Part shown: piece by piece, positions 43,096-51,771 of the stretch
Layout of the letters: each line of letters opens with the position of its first letter
Position numbering within the stretch: the stretch's first letter is position 1
Assembly: GCA_045546275.1 (NCBI GenBank)
Contig: JAZQCM010000014.1
Location: 1-64,000 of the forward strand
Origin: RGIG1927 sp045546275
GTDB lineage: Bacteria; Bacillota; Clostridia; UMGS1883
DNA length: 64,000 nucleotides
Direction: 5' to 3'
The notes under the pieces: generated by a model
Database searches by the model: none
Seen by the model: the letters and a program-made list of their open reading frames with translations, nothing else
What the model was told of the DNA's origin: nothing
Position numbers and translations under genes: made by a program

Positions 43096-44271
43096 TTATT
43101 TTTTATGTCTTTCAACAAATCTGCCGATTCGGCGGATTGCCTCTTCAATGTTTTTAATGGAGTAAGCGTAGCTGCAGCGCACAAAGCCTTCGCCGCTCTG
43201 GCCAAATGCATTGCCCGGCACAACCGCAACCTTTTCCTCCTCCAAAAGCTTTTTGGCAAATTCCTCACTGGAATAGCCTAAGGAGGAAATGTTGGGGAAC
43301 ACGTAAAATGCACCCTCGGGTTCAAAACAGCTTAGCCCCATTTTTCTGAAGCCGTCAACCAAAACTCGTCTTCGGTAGTTATATTCCTTACACATGTTTT
43401 CAACATCGTCGTCACAATTACGGAGTGCTTCCACAGCAGCAGCCTGGCTTAAGGTGGGTGCACACATAATAGCGTACTGGTGAATTTTGTACATTACCTG
43501 ACAAATTTCTTTCGGCGCTGCCAAAAAGCCAAGTCGCCAGCCTGTCATGGCAAAGGCTTTACTAAAGCCGTTTATTGTAATGGTTCTTTCCCACATGCCG
43601 TCAATTGATGCAAAGGACACGTGCTTTTTTTGGTTGTATGTAAGCTCGGAATAAATTTCGTCGGACAAAACCATAATGTTTGTACCACCAAGAACAGAAG
43701 CAATTTCCTCCAAATCTTCCTTTTCCATAATTGCGCCTGTGGGGTTATTGGGGAAGGGAAGAATTAAAACCTTTGTTTTGTCGGTGATTTTTTCCAAAAG
43801 CTTTTCCTTTGTTAAACGGAAATTATCCTTTTCCTCGGTCACAATTGGCACGGGAACGCCGCCTGCAAGAGTAGTGCAGGGCTTGTAGCACACAAAGCTG
43901 GGCTCGGGAATTAAAACCTCGTCGCCGGGGTTTAAAAGGGCGCGGAGAGTAATGTCAATAGCTTCACTTCCGCCCACGGTCACAATAATTTCGCTCTTAG
44001 GCTCATAGGTAAGAGAATACTTACGGTTTAAAAAACGTGCAATTTCCTCACGGAGCTCAATTGTGCCTGCGTTTGAGGTGTAGTGAGTTTTGCCCTTTTC
44101 AAGAGCGTTAATACCTGCCTCACGGATGGGCCAGGGAGTAACAAAGTCAGGCTCGCCCACGCCTAAGCTTATGGCATCCTTCATTTCGCTTACAATGTCA
44201 AAAAACTTTCTGATGCCCGAGGGAGGAATGTTGTAAGCGGTTTTTGAAAGTATGTTTTCGTAATCCATCAT
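43096..44271 (-). CDS. PLP-dependent aminotransferase class I/II
   Basis: A 391-residue fold-type I aminotransferase. PSGIRKFFDIVSEM, ISLGVGEPDFVTPWPIREA, the SNAGTIELREEIA segment, NNPTGAIM and the lysine motif INGFSKAFAMTGWRLGF (Schiff-base Lys) are all present. It is of the PatA/aspartate-aromatic type; exact amino acid unclear. Its start overlaps the end of an Lrp-type regulator gene (ATGATG), a pairing common in Clostridia that suggests control by an amino acid. Confidence 0.9.
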   Translation of the reverse strand: MMDYENILSKTAYNIPPSGIRKFFDIVSEMKDAISLGVGEPDFVTPWPIREAGINALEKGKTHYTSNAGTIELREEIARFLNRKYSLTYEPKSEIIVTVGGSEAIDITLRALLNPGDEVLIPEPSFVCYKPCTTLAGGVPVPIVTEEKDNFRLTKEKLLEKITDKTKVLILPFPNNPTGAIMEKEDLEEIASVLGGTNIMVLSDEIYSELTYNQKKHVSFASIDGMWERTITINGFSKAFAMTGWRLGFLAAPKEICQVMYKIHQYAIMCAPTLSQAAAVEALRNCDDDVENMCKEYNYRRRVLVDGFRKMGLSCFEPEGAFYVFPNISSLGYSSEEFAKKLLEEEKVAVVPGNAFGQSGEGFVRCSYAYSIKNIEEAIRRIGRFVERHKK

Positions 44272-44750
44272 AACGTAATAACCTCTCTGGGATCAACTTC
44301 GGGGTGCTCAAAAATAACGTTTTCCTTCTTGTAGGTTTTAAGCACAAAATGAGTGGTGGTTGCTGTTACATAGTCCATCTGGGAAAGCTTTTCCGAAACA
44401 AACATTGCAACATCACGAAGTGTTTCGCCTTCAACCTCCAATAAAAGGTCGTAAGCACCACTCATAAGAGTGAGGCTCTTAACCTGGGGATATTTATAAA
44501 TCTTTTCGGCAACCTTGTCAAAGCCCTTAGCAGCCTGGGGTGTAATTTTAAGCTCAATGTAAGCTTTTATTGTGTCCTTTTCAACCTGCTCCCAGTTAAT
44601 AAGAGTGCGGTAGCCTAAAATAATTTTTTCATCTTCAAGCTGTTTAATTTCTTCACGAACAGCATCTTCCGTTGTGCCAAGCATAACTGCAATTTCAGCA
44701 GGGGAAATACGGCTGTTTTTTTCCAAAATCGATAATAAATCCTTATTCAT
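44268..44750 (-). CDS. Lrp/AsnC family transcriptional regulator
   Basis: A 160-residue regulator: N-terminal winged HTH (LLSILEKNSRISPAEIAVML, VREEIKQLEDEKIILGY) and a C-terminal RAM ligand domain (IKAYIELKITPQAAKGFD, SLTLMSGAYDLLLEVEG). It senses an amino acid and probably controls itself and the aminotransferase downstream. ATG 44750 lies 9 bases after AAAGGA. TATAAT about 40 bases upstream on the minus strand gives a likely -10. Confidence 0.92.
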   Translation of the reverse strand: MNKDLLSILEKNSRISPAEIAVMLGTTEDAVREEIKQLEDEKIILGYRTLINWEQVEKDTIKAYIELKITPQAAKGFDKVAEKIYKYPQVKSLTLMSGAYDLLLEVEGETLRDVAMFVSEKLSQMDYVTATTTHFVLKTYKKENVIFEHPEVDPREVITL

Positions 44751-44841
44751 CAAATCAAGTCCTTTCGATAAAAGTCCATATTAAATGCATTATATAACAC
44801 ATATATTCAAAAATCCATCTTTTTTTCAAAAAATATAAAAT

Positions 44842-45351
44842 TTATCTCTTCCGGTAATACTTAAAGCACATATCAAGGTATGCTTTGTGAGCAACGGTTA
44901 TAATAAGATTACGAAGCATAACCTTTGCCTCGTGGTTGTTTTTGCCGATGGTTTCCATTTCGTCCTTAATTCCGAAAACGTAGTACATAACGTTTTCAAA
45001 CTCCGCCACAAGGTAGCTGTATGCAATTTCAGGCTCGTAGGTTTTTTGCTGAATTTCAATAAGAAGCTTAATGTCCTCCATGCTTAAAACGCTTTTCGCC
45101 ATGGATATAAAAATAAGATAAGCTATCTGGTTACGGCTGTACTGCTTTTTAACAGGGTTTGAAATAATGCCCTTTTTAACGTAGTTACTTATCATTGAGC
45201 CTGTTATTGCAAAATCGCCAACCCCTGTAATGCTTGATATATATTTTGCGGTTTGTTCAAGATAAAGCCCCACGTCGGGAATTTCGTTGTAGCGTGGCAG
45301 TTTAAAGCTTAAAACCGTGTTTTTCATTTGTTCATGGAGTGCCTCATGCAT
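44842..45351 (-). CDS. DUF1836 protein, MerR-like HTH
   Basis: A 169-residue protein of family DUF1836, common in Bacillota and poorly characterised. LPRYNEIPDVGLYLEQTAKYI is the family hallmark, followed by a HTH-like region (ITGSMISNYVKKGIISNPVKKQYSRN) and a helical C-terminus. It is probably DNA-binding. ATG 45351 is preferred over a GTG at 45360 that overlaps the ribosome site. Divergent from degV. Confidence 0.85.
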   Translation of the reverse strand: MHEALHEQMKNTVLSFKLPRYNEIPDVGLYLEQTAKYISSITGVGDFAITGSMISNYVKKGIISNPVKKQYSRNQIAYLIFISMAKSVLSMEDIKLLIEIQQKTYEPEIAYSYLVAEFENVMYYVFGIKDEMETIGKNNHEAKVMLRNLIITVAHKAYLDMCFKYYRKR

Positions 45352-45411
45352 AAAACTCACCCTTTCTGCCTTAGTTTACTACATTTTTTCATATAAGTCA
45401 ACCGATTATCC

Positions 45412-45440
45412 TTGACATAAGAGGAGTTTTGTACTAAAAT
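45412..45440 (+). promoter_or_regulatory. promoter of the DegV gene
   Basis: TTGACA (45412-45417), 17-base spacer, TAAAAT (45435-45440). Confidence 0.75.
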
Positions 45441-45498
45441 ACCTTTTGACAGGTTTTTGAAAAACCGATGAAACGCTATGAAAAACGGAGGACATGTA

Positions 45499-46338
45499 AT
45501 GACGTATAAAATAGTATCCGACTCATCTTCAAATCTTCTTTTGTGGGACAAGGTTTCCTACGAAACTGTGCCCCTTAAAATTATTTCCTCCGAAAAGGAA
45601 TATGTTGACAATGCATCCCTTGATGTTTTCGCCATGGTGGAGGATTTAAAAACAGTTAAGGGCGTTGTTAAAACCTCCTGTCCCAACACCGGCGAGTGGC
45701 TTGACACCTTTGAAGGTGCCGATTGTGTTTTTGCAATCACAATCACAAGCAATCTTTCGGGCTGTTACAATGCGGCGCTTGTTGCAAAGGAGCAGTATGT
45801 TGAAGAGCACCCCGAGGCTAAAATATGTGTTATCGACTCCTATTCCACAGGTGGCGAAATGCAGCTTATTATTGAAAAATTAACCGAGCTTATTAACATG
45901 GGCAAGTCCTTTGAGGAAATTGAAAAAGAAATTACCTTATATAAAGACACAACCCATCTTATGTTTTCCCTGCAGTCACTTACAAACCTTGCACGTAACG
46001 GAAGAGTGAGCCCTGCTGTTGCAACCATTGCAGGTGTTTTAGGCATCCGTGTTGTGGGCGCTGCAGTTGAGGGTGTGCTTCATCCCTCCGACAAGGTGCG
46101 TGGCGAAAAGAAGGCCTTGACTACTATCTTTAATAATATGAAGAAAGCCGGCTATTGCGGCGGCAAGGTTCGTATTAATCACTGCTTTAACGAAGAGTCT
46201 GCATTGACTGTCAAGTCAAAAATTCTGGAGGAATTTCCTTCTGCTGACATTGAAATAAGCCCTTGCACAGCCCTTTGCAGCTTTTACGCAGAAATGGGCG
46301 GTCTTTTGGTAGGCTTTGAGGGAAAAAATAAGCACTGA
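45499..46338 (+). CDS. DegV family fatty-acid-binding protein
   Basis: A 279-residue DegV protein, known to bind fatty acids and, as FakB, to present them to the kinase FakA. YKIVSDSSSNLL, VVKTSCPNTGEWLDTF, FAITITSNLSGCYNAA, VIDSYSTGGEMQLII and LTNLARNGRVSPAVA are the family motifs. The ATG at 45499 follows CGGAGG by 7 bases; an ATG at 45478 has no site. No fakA-like gene is nearby. Confidence 0.92.
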   Translation: MTYKIVSDSSSNLLLWDKVSYETVPLKIISSEKEYVDNASLDVFAMVEDLKTVKGVVKTSCPNTGEWLDTFEGADCVFAITITSNLSGCYNAALVAKEQYVEEHPEAKICVIDSYSTGGEMQLIIEKLTELINMGKSFEEIEKEITLYKDTTHLMFSLQSLTNLARNGRVSPAVATIAGVLGIRVVGAAVEGVLHPSDKVRGEKKALTTIFNNMKKAGYCGGKVRINHCFNEESALTVKSKILEEFPSADIEISPCTALCSFYAEMGGLLVGFEGKNKH

Positions 46339-46370
46339 TAAAAAAATTTAAAAAAATTCCCTTTTCCCTC

Positions 46371-46399
46371 TTGACAAAGGGGGGAAAGGGTGTTAATAT
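46371..46399 (+). promoter_or_regulatory. promoter of infC-rpmI-rplT
   Basis: TTGACA (46371-46376), 17-base spacer, TAATAT (46394-46399). Confidence 0.8.
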
Positions 46400-46404
46400 A
46401 TACG

Positions 46405-46543
46405 GGAATAAAGAAGAAGTAACCGCTTCTCACCTCAAGCAAAATGCGGCTGGGGTTAATAATTTTTACCGGAAAAGTACCGGGGATTTATTTGAGTGCG
46501 GTGAATTTGTGTTCATCGTATTTTTTGTTTTGTAAAAAATTTC
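46405..46543 (+). ncRNA. infC operon leader (L20-type autoregulatory leader)
   Basis: A 140-base untranslated leader precedes infC. AGAAG-TAACCG-CTTCT then CACCTCAAGC, TGGGGTTAATAATTTTTACC and a repeated TACCGG are seen. This matches my recollection of the infC/L20 leader of Bacillota, in which ribosomal protein L20 represses its operon. A covariance search would settle it. Confidence 0.6.
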
Positions 46544-46556
46544 GGAGGTGTTTTTT

Positions 46557-47069
46557 ATCAGTAAGGAAATGTTGATTAACGAGGAAATTCGTGAAAAGGA
46601 AGTAAGAGTAATCGGTAGTGACGGTGCTCAGTTGGGTATTATGTCCATTAAGGACGCACTTGACACAGCTCAGGCTCAGAACATGGACTTGGCTTTGATT
46701 GCTCCTTCTGCAACTCCCCCTACATGTAAAATAATGGACTACGGCAAGTTCCGCTTTGAAGAATCAAAGAGATTAAAGGAAAACCGTAAGAACCAGAAGG
46801 TTGTGGCAACTAAGGAAGTTCAGCTTTCTCCCACAATCGACACACACGATTTTGAAACAAAGCTCAGAAATGCTGTTAAGTTCCTCAAAAGCGGCGACAA
46901 GGTGAAGGTTTCCGTTCGCTTCCGTGGCCGTGAGGTGCAGCACAGTGCAGTGGGTGAAGAATTGCTCGAAAGATTTGCCGAAGGCACAAGCGAGGTTGGC
47001 ACAGTTGACAAAAAGCCCAAGCTTGAAGGCAGAAACATGATCATGTTCATAGCACCCCTTAAGAAATAA
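46557..47069 (+). CDS. infC: translation initiation factor IF-3, AUC start
   Basis: A 170-residue IF-3. N-domain LINEEIREKEVRVIGSDGAQ and C-domain KEVQLSPTIDTHDFETKLRN, with DKVKVSVRFRGREVQHSAVG. I place the start at the ATC (46557): GGAGG at 46544-46548 is 8 bases before it, while the GTG at 46548 overlaps that site. Rare AUU/AUC starts on infC are known and let IF-3 repress itself. First gene of infC-rpmI-rplT. Confidence 0.95.
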   Translation: MSKEMLINEEIREKEVRVIGSDGAQLGIMSIKDALDTAQAQNMDLALIAPSATPPTCKIMDYGKFRFEESKRLKENRKNQKVVATKEVQLSPTIDTHDFETKLRNAVKFLKSGDKVKVSVRFRGREVQHSAVGEELLERFAEGTSEVGTVDKKPKLEGRNMIMFIAPLKK

Positions 47070-47132
47070 GGTCCTTACTACCTTACAAAGGTATGGATAA
47101 TAAATTTTTATTGTTACGAGAGGAGAGGTATT

Positions 47133-47330
47133 ATGCCTAAAATAAAGACACACAGAGCGGCAGCAAAGCGTTTCAGTCTTACAAAGAACGGCAAGGTAAA
47201 GAGAGCTAAAGCTTTTAGAAGTCACATTCTCAACAAGAAGGACACAAAGAGAAAGAGAAGACTCAGAAAAGGCGGTTACGCTTCTGTATCTAACGCAAAG
47301 GTTATCAAGAAGCTTATACCTTACAAATAA
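47133..47330 (+). CDS. rpmI: 50S ribosomal protein L35
   Basis: A 65-residue, strongly basic L35: PKIKTHRAAAKRFSLTKNGK and KRKRRLRKGGYASVSNAKV. Normal length. Second gene of the operon, with an AGGAGAGG site. Confidence 0.96.
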   Translation: MPKIKTHRAAAKRFSLTKNGKVKRAKAFRSHILNKKDTKRKRRLRKGGYASVSNAKVIKKLIPYK

Positions 47331-47349
47331 TCGATAGGAGGATTTACTA

Positions 47350-47703
47350 ATGGCTAGAGTAAAAGGTGCACTTAACACCAGAAAACATCATAAAAAGATT
47401 TTGAAGCTTGCTAAGGGTTACCGTGGCGGTAAGAGTAAGCTTTACAGAACAGCTAATCAGGCTGTTATGAAGTCTCTTTCCTATGCATATGTAGGAAGAA
47501 AGCTCAAGAAGAGAGATTTCAGAAGACTCTGGATTACAAGAATCAGCGCAGCTTGTAAGCTCAACGGCATGAATTATTCCAGATTCATGAACGGTCTCAA
47601 GAAGGCTAACATCGAAATTAACAGAAAGATGCTCTCCGAGATCGCTATTAACGATCCTGCAGCTTTCGCAAAGCTTGTTGAAACAGCAAAAGCAAGCCTT
47701 TAA
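47350..47703 (+). CDS. rplT: 50S ribosomal protein L20
   Basis: A 117-residue L20: ARVKGALNTRKHHKKILKLA, GYRGGKSKLYRTANQAVMKS and RISAACKLNGMNYSRFMNGL. It binds 23S rRNA early in assembly and in Bacillota represses this operon through the leader. A terminator follows. Confidence 0.97.
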   Translation: MARVKGALNTRKHHKKILKLAKGYRGGKSKLYRTANQAVMKSLSYAYVGRKLKKRDFRRLWITRISAACKLNGMNYSRFMNGLKKANIEINRKMLSEIAINDPAAFAKLVETAKASL

Positions 47704-47707
47704 TAAA

Positions 47708-47750
47708 AGAAAAAACCTCGTTTACCCGCACGGTAACGAGGTTTTCGTTT
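47708..47750 (+). terminator. terminator of infC-rpmI-rplT
   Basis: AAAACCTCGTT.ACC (47712-47726) with GGTAACGAGGTTTT (47732-47745), one bulged T, ending in T residues. Confidence 0.8.
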
Positions 47751-47765
47751 TGAAAGGAAAATACC

Positions 47766-48545
47766 ATGGAGCAATTAATTACAAGCCGTGACAATAAGTT
47801 CATAAAGGAAGTAAAGCTTCTTTCCACAAAGCAAGGACGTGACAAGGAAGGCAAGTTTATTATTGAAGGCTACCGCAATGTTTTAGATGCATATAAAAAG
47901 GGCGCAAAGATAGAATATATATTAAAAAGCGACAAGTGCACCTACAACATGGTGGTTTTTAACAATGTTAAAGTCTACACCCTTGCACCTAAAATTTTTG
48001 ACTATATTTCCGAAACCGTAACCCCTCAGGGCGTTATGGCAATCTGCAAGGTGGAGGAGGTTTCCTTTTCCGACGTTTCAATAACCGACAATTCTCTTGT
48101 TATAGTGTGCGAAAACCTTCAGGACCCGGGCAATGCAGGCACAATCATCCGCACAGCCGACGCTGTTGGAGCTGCATGTGTTATTATGAGTCGTGGGAGC
48201 GTTGACATTTACAACCCCAAGGTTGTGCGAAGCGTTATGAGCAGTCTTTTTTCAGTAAAGGTTATCCGCAACAAAAACATGGACGCCATTTTCGGCTTTT
48301 TAAAAAGTAACTCAATCAAAAGCGTTGCAGGTGCCCTTTGTGAAAATTCCAAAAATTTGTTCGACGCTGATTTAAAGGGCAAGTGCGCTTTGTTTATCGG
48401 CAACGAAGGCAACGGTCTTAGTGAAGAAACCATTAAACGCTGCGACGAAACAGTTACCATTCCCATGCTTGGCGGTGCTGAAAGCTTAAATGCCTCTGTG
48501 GCAGGTGCTGTTATGATGTACGAACACGTAAGGGTGAATAGGTAA
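47766..48545 (+). CDS. TrmH-family RNA 2'-O-methyltransferase
   Basis: A 259-residue SpoU/TrmH (SPOUT) methyltransferase, RlmB-like. Substrate-binding N-terminal domain (KQGRDKEGKFIIEGYRNVLD), then VCENLQDPGNAGTIIRTADA, LFIGNEGNGLSEETI and TIPMLGGAESLNASVAGAVM forming the SAM knot. It probably methylates a 23S rRNA ribose; the exact site is not deducible. This gene after rplT is common in Bacillota. Confidence 0.88.
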   Translation: MEQLITSRDNKFIKEVKLLSTKQGRDKEGKFIIEGYRNVLDAYKKGAKIEYILKSDKCTYNMVVFNNVKVYTLAPKIFDYISETVTPQGVMAICKVEEVSFSDVSITDNSLVIVCENLQDPGNAGTIIRTADAVGAACVIMSRGSVDIYNPKVVRSVMSSLFSVKVIRNKNMDAIFGFLKSNSIKSVAGALCENSKNLFDADLKGKCALFIGNEGNGLSEETIKRCDETVTIPMLGGAESLNASVAGAVMMYEHVRVNR

Positions 48546-48548
48546 AAT

Positions 48549-49643
48549 ATGGACGAGAAGGTTTTATGGATACTTCTTTCAGAAAAGCACAGGACCTGTG
48601 ACAAAATGAGAGAATTAAAAGAAAATTTTGAAAATAAGAAGCACGAGGCAAATGTTTCCACTCCTTATGCCCAATCAATTTTTGAAAATATGAAAAAGGT
48701 GTATGCAATGGGGTATAAGTGCATAACCTATCTTGATAAGGAGTATCCGGAGGAATTAAGACACATTAACCATCCGCCACCATATTTGTATATCCGAGGC
48801 AACGAAAATGTTCTTAAACACCCGTTAAAGGTTGCTGTGGTGGGAAGCAGGGATGCAACTGCCTACGGCATGAACGTTGCAAGCGAATTTGCTCATGAGC
48901 TTGCTTCAAACAACGTGTGCGTTGTGTCGGGCGGTGCAAAGGGTGTGGACGCTGCTGCCCTTCGTGGAGCACTCCGTACCCAAACCCCTGTTATTGCAGT
49001 TTTGGGCTCGGGGATTGATATTGACTACCCAAAGGAAAACGCAGAGCTTTTTAAGAAAATTGAAGAAAATGGCGCTGTGGTTTCGGAATTTCCTGTGGGT
49101 ATGGGGCCTTTTGCCCACAATTTCCCCATGCGAAACCGTGTTATTACCGCCATAAGCGAGGCAACAGTTGTGGTGGAGGCTGCCGAAAAAAGCGGTGCAT
49201 TAATTTCCGCAAGCCATGCCATAGAGCAGGGCAAAACGGTTTTTGCAGTGCCAGGCAACATTGATTCACCCAATAGCTATGGCACAAATGAGCTTATTCG
49301 TGACGGAGCAATAATGGCAACCACTGCCACGGACATTTTGTACAATCTAATGGAAAATGCTCCCGAAAAGTTTCGCAAGGCAAAAAGCCACACAACAGCA
49401 AAGCCTAAGGCAATAAAGGAAGCTTTTAACAAAAATTACAAAAAAGAGGTTATGACTATCCCTGAGCTTACACCCTACGAAAAAGCTGTTGTAAATGCCT
49501 TAAAACAAGGGAAAAATACCTACGAAGACCTTCTTGAATTTACATCCATGGAAACAAATAAATTAACTTCGCTCTTGACAATTATGGAAATCAAGGGCAT
49601 AATAGAGCGTGGTTTCAGGAATGAATATATACTCAATGACTGA
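48549..49643 (+). CDS. dprA: DNA processing protein DprA
   Basis: A 364-residue DprA/Smf that loads RecA on incoming single-stranded DNA during transformation. Rossmann-like core: VAVVGSRDATAYGMNVASEF, VSGGAKGVDAAALRGAL, GSGIDIDYPKENAEL, FPMRNRVITAISEATVVVEA and SGALISASHAIEQGKTVFAV. The C-terminal winged helix (about 300-364) is present. It starts 3 bases after the methyltransferase gene. Confidence 0.95.
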   Translation: MDEKVLWILLSEKHRTCDKMRELKENFENKKHEANVSTPYAQSIFENMKKVYAMGYKCITYLDKEYPEELRHINHPPPYLYIRGNENVLKHPLKVAVVGSRDATAYGMNVASEFAHELASNNVCVVSGGAKGVDAAALRGALRTQTPVIAVLGSGIDIDYPKENAELFKKIEENGAVVSEFPVGMGPFAHNFPMRNRVITAISEATVVVEAAEKSGALISASHAIEQGKTVFAVPGNIDSPNSYGTNELIRDGAIMATTATDILYNLMENAPEKFRKAKSHTTAKPKAIKEAFNKNYKKEVMTIPELTPYEKAVVNALKQGKNTYEDLLEFTSMETNKLTSLLTIMEIKGIIERGFRNEYILND

Positions 49644-49666
49644 AATAACGAAAGGATTTGAGGGAA

Positions 49667-51757
49667 ATGGCAAAAAATCTTGTTATAGTTGAGTCGCCTG
49701 CAAAGGCGAAAAGCATAAATAAATATCTTGGCAAGAACTACACCGTTATGGCATCAATCGGCCACGTGAGGGATTTGCCAAAGAGCTCTTTAGGTGTTGA
49801 CCCCGAGGATGATTTTGCACCTAAGTATATCACTATCCGAGGTAAGGGCGACCTTTTGGCAAAAATGAAAAAAGCGGCAAAAAGTGCCGACAAGGTTTAT
49901 CTTGCAGCCGACCCTGACCGTGAGGGTGAAGCAATAAGCTGGCATCTTGCACAGCTGCTTGAAATTGACGAAAATTCAAAGTGCCGTATTACCTTTAACG
50001 AGGTAACAAAATCGGCTGTTGTGGCATCCTTGAAAAATGCCCGCAGCATTGACCTTGACCTTGTTAACTCTCAGCAGGCAAGACGAGTTTTGGATAGAGT
50101 GGTGGGCTACAAAATAAGTCCCATTTTGTGGAAAAAGGTAAAGCGAGGTCTTAGCGCAGGCAGAGTGCAGAGCGCGGTAACAAAAATGATTGTTGACCGT
50201 GAAAAGGAAATTGAAAACTTTATTCCCAAGGAATACTGGACAATTGCCGCACATCTTACCGACGATAAGGGCAAGCACCCCTTTGAAGCACGCTACTACG
50301 GCATTGGCGGTAAGAAAAAGGAAATCACAACAAAGGACGAAGCGGATAAGATTTTAAATACTATTAAAAACGCTGACTATACTGTTACAAAGGCAGTTTA
50401 CAGCGAAAAGAAGAAAAATCCCCTTCCGCCCTTCACAACAAGCACCCTTTTACAGGATGCAAGCCGTAAAATCGGCTTTACTTCACAAAGAACAATGAGT
50501 AATGCCCAAACCCTTTACGAAGGCGTAACCGTGCCCGGCAAGGGACCTATGGGTCTTATCACATACATGAGAACTGACTCAATGCGTATTTCCGAGGAAG
50601 CGCTCAGTGAGGTACGAAGCTTTATCGGCGAAAGGTACGGTGAGGAATATTTGCCCAAAAAGGCAAATGTTTACAAGGTTGGTAAAAACGCACAGGATGC
50701 TCACGAAGCAATCCGTCCCACCGACTGTACAATTACACCCGATATGATACAAAAAAGCGTAACAAGCGACCAGTATAAGCTCTACAAGCTTATTTGGGAA
50801 AGGTTTGTTGCCTGCCAGATGACAAGCGCAGTTTATGACACCGTTCAAGCTGACATTACTGCCGAAAATGTAACCTTTAAGGCATCGGGCAGTGCAATTA
50901 AGTTCCCGGGTTACCGTGCAGTTTACATTGAAGGCAGCGACGAAATAGCACCTAAGGATTCCAAAAAGCTTTTAAAGCTGGAAGAAAACCAAAAGCTTCT
51001 TTTGTCATCCTTAGAGCCTGACCAGCATTTCACCGAGCCTCCTGCAAGATTTACCGAAGCAAGCTTAATTGAAATGATGAAGGACAACGGCATTGGCCGC
51101 CCCAGTACCTACACTCCCACAATCACCACAATCATCAGCCGTGGCTATGTGGCACGCGAAAAGAAAATGCTCAAGCCCACAGAGCTTGGTAAAATTGTAA
51201 ACGACATTATGCAAAGTAATTTCGAAAGCATTGTGGATGCGGAATTTACTGCAGGCATGGAGGAAGAGCTTGACAAGGTTGAAGAAGGCAAGAGAGACTG
51301 GGTTGAGCTTTTGAAGGAATTTTACACCCCCTTTAAGTTAACACTTGAAGAGGCTGAAAAAAATATTGACAAGGTTAAAATAGCGGACGAGGTTTCCGAC
51401 GAAAAGTGCGAAAAATGCGGACGAAACATGGTTATTAAGGTAAGTAAGTTCGGTAAGTTCTTAGCATGCCCCGGTTTTCCCGAATGCAGAAACACAAAGC
51501 CCGTTATTAAGGACACAGGGGTTAGCTGCCCCAAGTGCAACGCACGTATTGTTGAACGTAAGAGCAAAAAGGGCAAAAAGTATTTTTCTTGCGAAAATGC
51601 TCCCAAATGCGACTTTATCCTTTGGGATGAGCCCGTTAAATCACCCTGCCCCATCTGCGGTAGCGTGATGGTTAAAAAGTATCTTAAAAAGGGCAGTATT
51701 ACCCTTTGCTCAAACAGTGATTGCACATCTAACGCAAAAAAGAAGGACGAAAAATAA
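49667..51757 (+). CDS. topA: DNA topoisomerase I
   Basis: A 696-residue type IA topoisomerase that relaxes negative supercoils. Toprim domain (NLVIVESPAKAKSINKYLGK, DPDREGEAISWHL), catalytic Tyr300 in ITYMRTDSMRIS, and three C-terminal zinc ribbons (CEKCGRNM, CPKCNARI, CPICGSVM). The ATG at 49667 follows GAGGG. It follows dprA directly, the usual order in Bacillota. Confidence 0.96.
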   Translation: MAKNLVIVESPAKAKSINKYLGKNYTVMASIGHVRDLPKSSLGVDPEDDFAPKYITIRGKGDLLAKMKKAAKSADKVYLAADPDREGEAISWHLAQLLEIDENSKCRITFNEVTKSAVVASLKNARSIDLDLVNSQQARRVLDRVVGYKISPILWKKVKRGLSAGRVQSAVTKMIVDREKEIENFIPKEYWTIAAHLTDDKGKHPFEARYYGIGGKKKEITTKDEADKILNTIKNADYTVTKAVYSEKKKNPLPPFTTSTLLQDASRKIGFTSQRTMSNAQTLYEGVTVPGKGPMGLITYMRTDSMRISEEALSEVRSFIGERYGEEYLPKKANVYKVGKNAQDAHEAIRPTDCTITPDMIQKSVTSDQYKLYKLIWERFVACQMTSAVYDTVQADITAENVTFKASGSAIKFPGYRAVYIEGSDEIAPKDSKKLLKLEENQKLLLSSLEPDQHFTEPPARFTEASLIEMMKDNGIGRPSTYTPTITTIISRGYVAREKKMLKPTELGKIVNDIMQSNFESIVDAEFTAGMEEELDKVEEGKRDWVELLKEFYTPFKLTLEEAEKNIDKVKIADEVSDEKCEKCGRNMVIKVSKFGKFLACPGFPECRNTKPVIKDTGVSCPKCNARIVERKSKKGKKYFSCENAPKCDFILWDEPVKSPCPICGSVMVKKYLKKGSITLCSNSDCTSNAKKKDEK

Positions 51758-51771
51758 AAAGGAGGGGTTGT

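Noticed and set aside
46548..46550. GTG as infC start
   Set aside because: It overlaps the GGAGG ribosome site; ATC 9 bases on is correctly spaced and gives the normal protein start.
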